A DNA stretch of 47,000 bases, from NCBI RefSeq assembly GCF_964340395.1, contig NC_135565.1, positions 15,990,209 through 16,037,208 of the forward strand, given 5' to 3'. This document shows, in pieces, positions 24,401-33,769 of this stretch; positions within the stretch are counted from its first letter, which is position 1; the number at the start of each line of letters is the position of its first letter. A model generated the notes under the pieces. That model was not told the DNA's origin and did no database searches. It saw nothing but the letters and a program-made list of their open reading frames with translations. This DNA comes from Glandiceps talaboti. Taxonomy: Eukaryota; Hemichordata; Enteropneusta; Spengelidae. The translations under genes and the position numbers were made by a program.

Positions 24401-27400
24401 CGACAGAAACAAAAGAAGAAAGAAAAGGAGAAGAAAAAACGAGGAAGGAAGAAAAAGAATTCAAATGACAGGTAAGAAAACTGTCCTGTATTAGATGTTA
24501 AAGTGCTAATTTTCAATCCTAGGCCAGTATTTTGACACTTCCCAACGTGTATCACGCCTACATTTTCATGAATACAGTCCCCAAAATGCAACTAGTTCCA
24601 AAAATATAGTGACAGATTTCTTTCCTGTATATTCATACTCCTGTAGTCAAACATTAGGAGATACTAAATCTGTAATACTCTCTAGAATGACAGTTTCATG
24701 TCAGCTCTGTAAGCTATGTGAGTGTGTTACACAGTCAATGTCATCTAGCATAGTAAGCGCCATCTTAATCTGCAGATTAAGCATTTATAGTGACACGTTT
24801 CTTACACACGCGTTTGTTGATCTCGGTTTATTTTGATGTAGTCCCCATTAGCTGTTACTGAAACTTATTTTTTGCAAAATTTGTTACTTGAATGAATTAT
24901 GTTTTATACTGGTGGAAGCATAAACTCCTATCAGCATCTAACAATGTGTTGATACGTTAATTATTTCATTGAAATAATGTAGCAGCATCAATTCAAATTC
25001 AGTTAATCAGTTTAACAATTGAAACCGTTCACCAAAAGATTTCTTTTTTCAACATGCACAAAATGCCAAAAATAACAAATAGTTGTAGTTGCTGATTTTA
25101 AGTTCTCCTAGTGGGATGCGCCTATTAAAGTTAGTCTGATTCTGATATTTGGGCCTTATATTGTGGGTTTATTTTTTTAATTATCGTAAGAAGAGGAATT
25201 TTTTTTTTAAAAGTAAAAATCATGGTGTCAAAGTGACTTCTAACAAAAAAAGTATGTTGTATTTATATTTTTGTGTCTGTCTTTCTTTCTCGCAGTAAAC
25301 ATGTACAACACAAGACAAAATCACCAAGAGGGCGGAAGAAGAAAAATAATGACGATGAGAAAGAAAAATTGGTGGAAGATGAAAAGATAAAGAGACAGCG
25401 TTGCCAGGATACGGAGGAGAATGGGATGAAAATTGAAGATGATAGCAGATGTGAAAGTGACAGTAATTGTGATAATTTGATGGATGTTCCTGAGTGTGTT
25501 AGTGAAGGCAGTGAACATGCACAAGACAATGATAGTGACCTTAATTGTGACTCAAAAATAACAGACAACATATCCAAACCAAAGATAAATCGTAGCCTTG
25601 AACAAACTGTAGATTCAGATTGGACTGATGAAGAGGGAGAGGAGGAGGAGTGTGTGAACCCCTCGCCAAAGAAGAGTAGAAAATTTGTGGGCAGTAGTGA
25701 TTCTGATAGCGATGAACCACTGATAAACTGCAGAAAGGTTTTGAAAACAGAGTCTAACAACATATCACCCAAATCCAGTACAAAATTACAGTGGTCGAAT
25801 TCCACCTCTAAGAAAACCAACAATTGTATCTTGAACGACGAGTCTGTGTTGGGAAACAGTATTAAACAGGAGGATAGCTGTGAGAGTAGAAACATTAAGG
25901 AGGAAGCCGGGTGGATTAAGAAGGAAGCTGATTGTGATGAAGGTGATGAATCAGACATTGATGATGAAGATGAGGAGAAGGATGTAATAACGCCAAAGAA
26001 AGAGAATCTGGAGAACGATACAGATTTATACGAAACTTTACAAAACAAAGGGAGCAAGAGAAAGCGTGTTGATAAACATGTGTCTAAAAAATCTCATAAA
26101 AAGTACAAAATGGAGAGTGAAAGTCTCAATAACAATGTGGGGAAACAAAAATCACTGAAATCAAAAGCTGATAATGGGAAAAGTACTCCTCCGAGCACTA
26201 CGCCAAAGAAACGGGGTCGGCCTAGGAAGGAGGATACTATAAACAAGGTATACAAAAGTAAGGAATTTATTGAGGATAGTAGTAGTAGTAGTGATGATGA
26301 TGAAGACGATATTGTATTACAGAAATTGACAAAGAAGAAAAAGACAAAAAATTGCCAAATTAAGAATGAAAGTCCTGGAAAAACATCCAAGGGAAAGAAA
26401 AAGAAAAGTGAGAGTGAAATGAAGTCTCCCAAGAAACGTGGACGCAAACCAAAGAATAATATCAAGAGTGAAAAAATGAAGAAAAAAGTGAAGGTTGTAG
26501 AGAGTGAGTGTGAGACAGATAGTGATACTGAGATTGAGACTTGTAGACAGAGTTCAGCAAAGTGGCAGTTGATTTGTGAAACTGTGCAAGACTGGGAAAA
26601 CTTAGCTGAGACGTTCAAGAAGAGTAAAAGTATGAATGAAAGGGCACTGTATAAAACTCTACAAGAAGACTTTATACCAGAAATTGAGAACATGATAGAG
26701 TCAAAGGTAAGCAGGAATGAGCCTTATGTAGTGAAGAGTTTCAAATGTAAGATGAAATAAGTGAAGTGTTTGACATTTTAGTCTCAAACGTAAGTTGAAA
26801 TACGTCTAAAATTGCTAACATGATGGTCTCAGAGGTGAGGCGAAATGAGACTAAAGTGCTAACATGATAGTTTCATTTCTAAGGTGAAATAAGTCTAAAA
26901 TTGTGAACATATTAGTCTCAATTCTAAGGTGAAAATTGCTGACAATTATAGGCTCAAAGATCAGGTGAAATGAGTGTACAAAATAGTAAATTGTTGTGCC
27001 CCAGTGATTTAAGCTGTATGAATTTGGACCAGGTGAGAAAGAGGGCAGTATGTAAATGAATTAATCCTAATTCCTTATATGGGCTACAGGGATTGCACAC
27101 TACCCAGGGAATTCAATAAGTATGAGTGCTGTACCATTGATAGGTCCATGTTGGCGGTAGTAATTGCTATGTGCTCTGCCCGCAATGTGGTACAATGCTA
27201 GTATATGCATGTTGTACAGGGGTGCCCAGTTTTGTGGTACACGCCCAAAATAATACCACCCAATGGTTAACACCAATATTTTGCTTCTGTGCACAGCTAT
27301 TATGCTGGCATGCACCAAAATATTCCATTAAAACCTTGCACAAAGGTAAAACTGCTGTATCATTAAGCAAGTACAGTCCATATTAAACTTATCACAATGG

Positions 27401-30400
27401 CTTGATTATTATAGGAGAGAGATATGCGTAAGAAGTTGGCAGAACTAGCTCCAAGGAGGACATCATCAAGACTAGAAACAAAGAGACAAGTGCAAGAGGA
27501 AGAGGTAAGGTATCCTTCATATTAGTCTTAGAGTGTGATGTAAAGTGAACTTTATGTCTGATGTCCCTCATCATACAGTTGTCGGTGGCTGAGTGGTTAG
27601 CTCGTAACCCTCATAACTTCTGCAGTTTACCAATTAACCATTTCTGTATGTAAGAAAGGTGGGGCTCAATTTGACCCTGGCTAACTGCAGTTTTTCCCTG
27701 GGAACTCTGATTTTCCTACTGTTTTGGAAACTTGGGCATGAGGGTGCTGCTCAGTGGTGACCATTCACCAAATTTCCACATTTATTGTTCGAATAAAGAT
27801 TGTTATCCCAAGGGACATAGCCCTGCTTAAGATAACTTTTCAAAAGTTTTCAAAAATGTCTGCCTGGTGAAAAATGCACCAATGTTTTACATGAATTGAT
27901 TATTGTCTAATAATCTGAATTACCTCTTTAATATTTTAGTTATTTATGTTTGTGTACTTTCTCATATTGCAGGACAAAATTCTTGCTATTGCTGCTGTGG
28001 AAGAGGCTAAATGGAGACTAGAAGATGATGAGAAGAGGAAGGAAGAAAGAGAGATGATTATAAAGCGTGAGAGGGAAGAGAGACAGATGGCACGAGAAGG
28101 TACATCAAATTATAATTGCCAGTAATCAGGTGGTCATCTGATGTTTTAGTCAGCATCTGTCAATGTCTGTCAGCCAGCCTTTAGACTGTTAGTCTTAGCT
28201 GTATCATTTTTTATCTCAGTTCATTGGTCAGCCAGGCCGGCAGGCAGTCAGTCAGTCAATCAGTCAATCAATCAATCAATCAGGCAGTTAGTCAGTCATT
28301 CAATCAATCAATCAATCAGGCAGTCAATCAATCAATTAATTAATCTATCAGGCAGTCAGTCAATCAATTAATCAATCAGGCAGTCAATCAATTAATCAGG
28401 CAATCAGTCAATTACTTAACCAATCAATCAGGCAGTCAGTCAGTCAATCATCCAGTGTCTTTAATCTTCATCAGCTTGTTGGTCTTTGTGTGTAAGTCGA
28501 TCTATCATGTAGTGTCTCAGTCTTTTCATTCAGTATGAGTCAGTTGATCAGTTAGACCGTCAATTATATCATTCAGCATGTGTCCCTCCATCAGTCAGTC
28601 AGTCAGTCTACCAGCCAACTACTGTCCAATTCATTTTCACTACAGAGCTACTACAGAGGGGTCTAGATGTGCAGGAAATCATTTAGATCCACTCATAATC
28701 ATTTTAACAACATCACTATATTTGATTTTGTAACCACAGAGAGGGCAAGAAGGGCACGCAATCGTGAAGAGAGAGCATTTCTAATATCTCAGGGTAAGGA
28801 ACTTCCACCAGAGTTGATGAATATTGATTCCCAGTCACCAAGGGTTACGAGGAGGACAGCACAAATGGACGGTGATGAAGATTATACTGAATTGGATGAA
28901 ATCTACATTGGTCTCTTTAAAGGTAACTTATATTATGTGTGGAGTCATGATTGTCAAATGGTTAGAGTGACCAACTATGAATTTGCAGGTTCGACTTGCT
29001 GCTGCCTTCTGCTTCTGAAAGGCTTGGACGAGATTAAACCACAATTGTGTCCCAATCAACCCAGCTGTATAAATGGGGACTTGGTAGGATAGAGGTTGTA
29101 ATGTGAAAGCTGTAATCCCATGTGTTCAGAGAGGCTGCAATGGATTGTATACTCCCAAGGGAGTTGAGGAAATATAGAGGGCTGTTGTGCCACTATAAAT
29201 CTGTACCGGGGGTAATATTTGTAAAGCACTTTGAGCACAAAGTTGAAAAGCTCTAAAAAAACAAACTATTAAAATACTAATATTAATATCATAGATTATC
29301 CTTGGCTATGTAAAACTGTTCTACCACGATGCTGTCAGTTGTAAAAAAACTTGTGCATTCCTTCATTTACTGGGGGATGGGTAGGTGTGAACTTTGTTGC
29401 AATTGTGTAAAAATCACAGTGACCAGAGTTATCTTTTATTTGAAGATTATAAAAACTGATGCATTCCTTTGTTCACTGGGGGATTGGTAGGCATGAATTT
29501 TGTTATGATCGTGTCAAAATCACATTAAGGAAATTCTTTGTTCTTTCACCAGTGTTTGATACAGTTAGAGCACATGACGATGCATGGCCATTTGCTGAAC
29601 GTGTGGATGAATCTTATGCACCAGGTTACTTTGACATCATTGATGAACCCATGGACCTTGCCACAATAGAAGACAAACTGAATAACAAGAAATACACCAC
29701 AAAGGAGGAGGTAGGTTCATCGTGTCTTTACTCAGGTGTGGGGTGGGGGATCCTGCTAGCAAAAGGAAGACCTGACATAATGCTTTTGCTAAGTGGGGGG
29801 GGGGGGGGGGGGGGGCTGGTAAAATTGCAAAGCTTTTCATATCACATCCCGTAGTGGGGAACCTCGATAATTACATGGAGAACTTGGGTAGATGTTACCT
29901 GCTTACTACTGTGCTGGTATGTACAAAACCATCTTCTGAGATCAAGACTCCATGTCAAGCAAATTTTCACCATTTTTTGGAATCACTCAAACCTGTAAAT
30001 GAAACCTGACTTTAGCTCTGAGTAACACATTTCTTCTCTTTGTGTATTGGGTTACAGTTCATAGCTGACTTTCGTCTGATAGTGGAAAATTGTGAGGAAT
30101 ACAATGGCCCAAGCAGCGAGTATACGAACATGGCTGACAATCTTCAAAGATGTTTTAAGAAAACTATGGCAAAAGAATTTCCAGATGAAGATAATGATAG
30201 TGATGATGAGTACCAGGTGGGCGAAGATGTAGAACCAGTAACTTTCAGGAAAGTTAAGAAAGCATCAAGCCAGGGACTAGAGGAACTCGAGATAACTGCC
30301 AATCGGATGCTGAATATTGTACAGGGTGGTCAGGATGGAGGAAGTGGCGATGAAGCCTTACAAGGCTTGGAAGGTGGTATAGCAAGGGTGCAACCTCCTG

Positions 30401-33400
30401 TGCCATTTATGGGAGATCAGGTCACCATCACAAGAGTGCCTAATGGGGACCTCAGGGGACAACCACTGCCAGCCTTTGCACCTGGTATGCATGGAGTACC
30501 ACCAAATCGACCACCAGGAATGTATAGACCAGACCATCCTCCTGGTCAGCCTTTCCCACCTCAAGGATATCCACAGTCGAGACCTCTCAATCAGTTTTAT
30601 CCTGGTGATGTCAGCATGATGAACCATCCAAATATGACAAGGGAACAAATCCATCAACAGTACTGGAATAACTATCATGCAAGAAACATGCCACCAAGAC
30701 CGGGAATGCCGGAATCTGGTCCAAGGCCACCTATGCCAGAACATATGCAACAACGACCACCAGGCATGCCAGGTCCTGGTCCAGGGCAACCTATGCCTGA
30801 ACATATGATGCAGAGACCTGGTATGCCAGGTCCAGGGCAGCCAATGCCAGGTCCAGGGCAGCCAATGCCAGGTCTGATGCAACAGTCACCAATGAGAATG
30901 CCTGAACAGGGTCAGCCTATGCCAGGACACATGATGGCACGACCACCACAGGGTATGGCAAATCCAGGTCCTGGACAGATGATGAGACCAGCATTAATGC
31001 CTGAACCTCAATCAGGACAGCCTATGCCTGGACGCATGCAACAGAGACCTCCTACAATGATGGCCCATGGTCCTGGACAGCCAGGAATGCAGATACCTGG
31101 CCAAGGACAGCTGATACCTGGACACATGCAGCAGAGACCGATGGGAATGCCCAATTCTGATCCTAAACAGCAGATGCCGGGACATATGTTAAGGCCACAA
31201 GGGATGCCGGTACCTGGGCCATGTGAACCCACACCAGAGCAGATGTTAAGACCAATGATGATGGCAGGTCAACCACCTACAGTCACACCTGGCCAACCTC
31301 CAAGACCAATGGATCAGGCAGGAAAACCAGTGAGACCAATGGAACAGGCAGGGCAACCTCAGAGACCAATAGAACAGACAGGGCAAACTCCAAGACCAAT
31401 GGAACAGCCTGGACAGCCCCAAAGACCAATGGAACCATCAGGTCATCCTCAAAGACCTATGGATCAAATTATCCAATCTCCAAGACCAGTGGAACAGGCA
31501 GGGCAACCCCCAAGACCAATGTCATCTGAAAACCAGTCACCTAAGTCAGGAGTAGGGACAGAACTATCCAAGCAAGTGGTGTTTCCTGATATGTCGCCGA
31601 GGCCAGTTAATTCTCCTGATAAATCTCAAAAACCCAATGTGCCACCATCCCCACTCAGTCAACAACAAGGTCATTATACCACCGGTAATATGCAGCATTC
31701 AACAGTACTGCCAAATCATGTGCAAAGTGATAGTAAAGTGCCTACTGAAGGAAGGGTTATACCTCCAGGTCAAACTGGAGTTCACCCAACTCAGTCACAA
31801 CAACCTATGCACCAGCCACCTTTCAATGGTATGCCCCAGCATTCAATGAACGGCCCACCTGCAGGACCTTGGAGTCAACATCAACAGGGAAGTCCTCTCC
31901 ATCGCCCACATCAGCGTGCTGCTATGGATGGTAGTCCCTTGCAGCGTGGTCATTCTCAGCAAAGAATGATAGATCTCAATGACCACAGGGTGAGAAATCC
32001 TCAATGGACCAACAGAATGCCAGTACCACCTCTAACCAGGACACCAGAGTCACAGCATATAAGACCACACTCTGACATGCCGTCATCTCAAAGCATACCA
32101 CCACATTCACAAACTATGTCACCACACTCTCAAAGTATGCCCCCATCATCTCAAGGCATGCCAGCACATTCTCAAAGTTTGCCTCCACATCTTCAAAGCA
32201 TGCCACCTTATTTCCAAGGTATGCCACCACATTCTCAAAATGTACCTCCATTTTCTCAAGGGATGCCTCCACATTCTCAAGGCATACCACCTCATTCTCA
32301 AACTGTGCCTCACCATTCTCAAGGTATGCCTCCTCAATCTCAAGGTATGCCACCACACCTTCAAGGTATTCCACCACATTCTCAGGGTTTAACCACAAAT
32401 TCTCTAGGGACACCACAAACTGTGATACATTCCAAACAGCAAGATTCTAAAGATACTGGAGTGAGAGAAGGACCTTCTTCAAGAGAAAATAAAAAAGTTG
32501 CACCAAACATTCAAATACCACCTGAACAGGAACGTAGCATTCAGTCAACTAGTAGTGGTCTATCTAAAGATGAGCCTGAAAAAACTATTCCTGGAAAGTC
32601 TGGATCTGGTAGTTTAGCATCCGCAAATGAGAGTATGCCACACAAGCCGGCTTTTGTTGGACAGTCTGCAACGTTGGCCAGTAAACTGACAAGTCCACCT
32701 CTAAAATCTCCAGGAATTAATAAAACCCATGATGCATTTGTCAATGAGTTCCTCCAGTTTTCCAAGGGAAGAGATTCCAAACATCCGAACACTAGCTCTA
32801 AAGCAGATAGCCGTAAACGGGAAGCAGCTGATAAGTCGACAGTTAATAGCAAACCTGCCAAAGTTTTGAAGACTTCTGAACCAGATGTAATAGTACCTCA
32901 GGTGAATGGACCTGAAAATGCTAATAGAACAGATGACTCCAAAAATGTGCATATAAATGGACCAATGACAACTCAGGGAAGCTTTAGTGTGACCAATAAT
33001 AGATCTTCCACATCTTTACTAAGTTCTGCACCACTGAGTCCATTTTCAGCCACTTTGGAAAACTCCAATGTTAAACCAGTGCCTAGTGTCTTTATTGACA
33101 CAAACGAACACTCCCAAAGTCCTAAAGAATTTCTCAGTCTAGATAATCAGCCCAAATGTACAAAACTGCCAAACAGTGTGAACATTGAACAACCTGACAG
33201 TCCTAAAACATTCCTAGATTTAGACAACCAACCCAAACCACCACCGGCACCTGCCATGCAGCATTTTAACCCCCACTATCCGGTTTTCAACCAATCAGTT
33301 ATGCCTTTCCACCAAGGAGCAGCACCACCCTCATTTAATGACTCTCCAAGCCTTAGACATCTGCTTACAGCCAGCAGATCAAGGAGCCAATCACCAATGA

Positions 33401-33727
33401 ATATTATGTCACCTGATCCAAGAATGGTCCAATCAATGCATGCAATACAATCACATGACCCAAGAATGCACCCCAGCCATCCTATGTATCCTCAGCTGAG
33501 ACAACAACAGGAGCAGCAGCGTAGATTACAAGAACTGCAACATCAAGCAATGTACCAGCAACAGATGCAAAAATCTATGCCAAATCATATGTACGCACAA
33601 CAGGTACAGATTAATACTTTTCATTTAAAGTTATGCAATGATGCACACAAGGTTCTGACTAGTTTCTTGCACAACTGAGCACTTCGGGTAGTTCAGTAAT
33701 ACTAAAGGCATCTCAAAAGGATGTGCA

Positions 33728-33769
<42 letters not shown>

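Noticed and set aside
25263-26693. Long minus-strand open frames (264 and 199 codons) opposite the CECR2 linker exon
   Set aside because: They are Ser/Phe/Leu-rich mirror images of the Lys/Glu/Asp-rich sense exon; a shadow effect of biased codons, with no motifs.
29711-29854. Extension of the bromodomain exon into the following intron as coding
   Set aside because: It would break the bromodomain before helix B and run through the poly-G tract; the GT donor at 29711 joins perfectly to 30058.
30358-32416. Minus-strand open frames opposite the CECR2 tail repeats
   Set aside because: Their repeats are the complement of the sense-strand peptide repeats; splice phase and the bromodomain establish the plus strand as coding.
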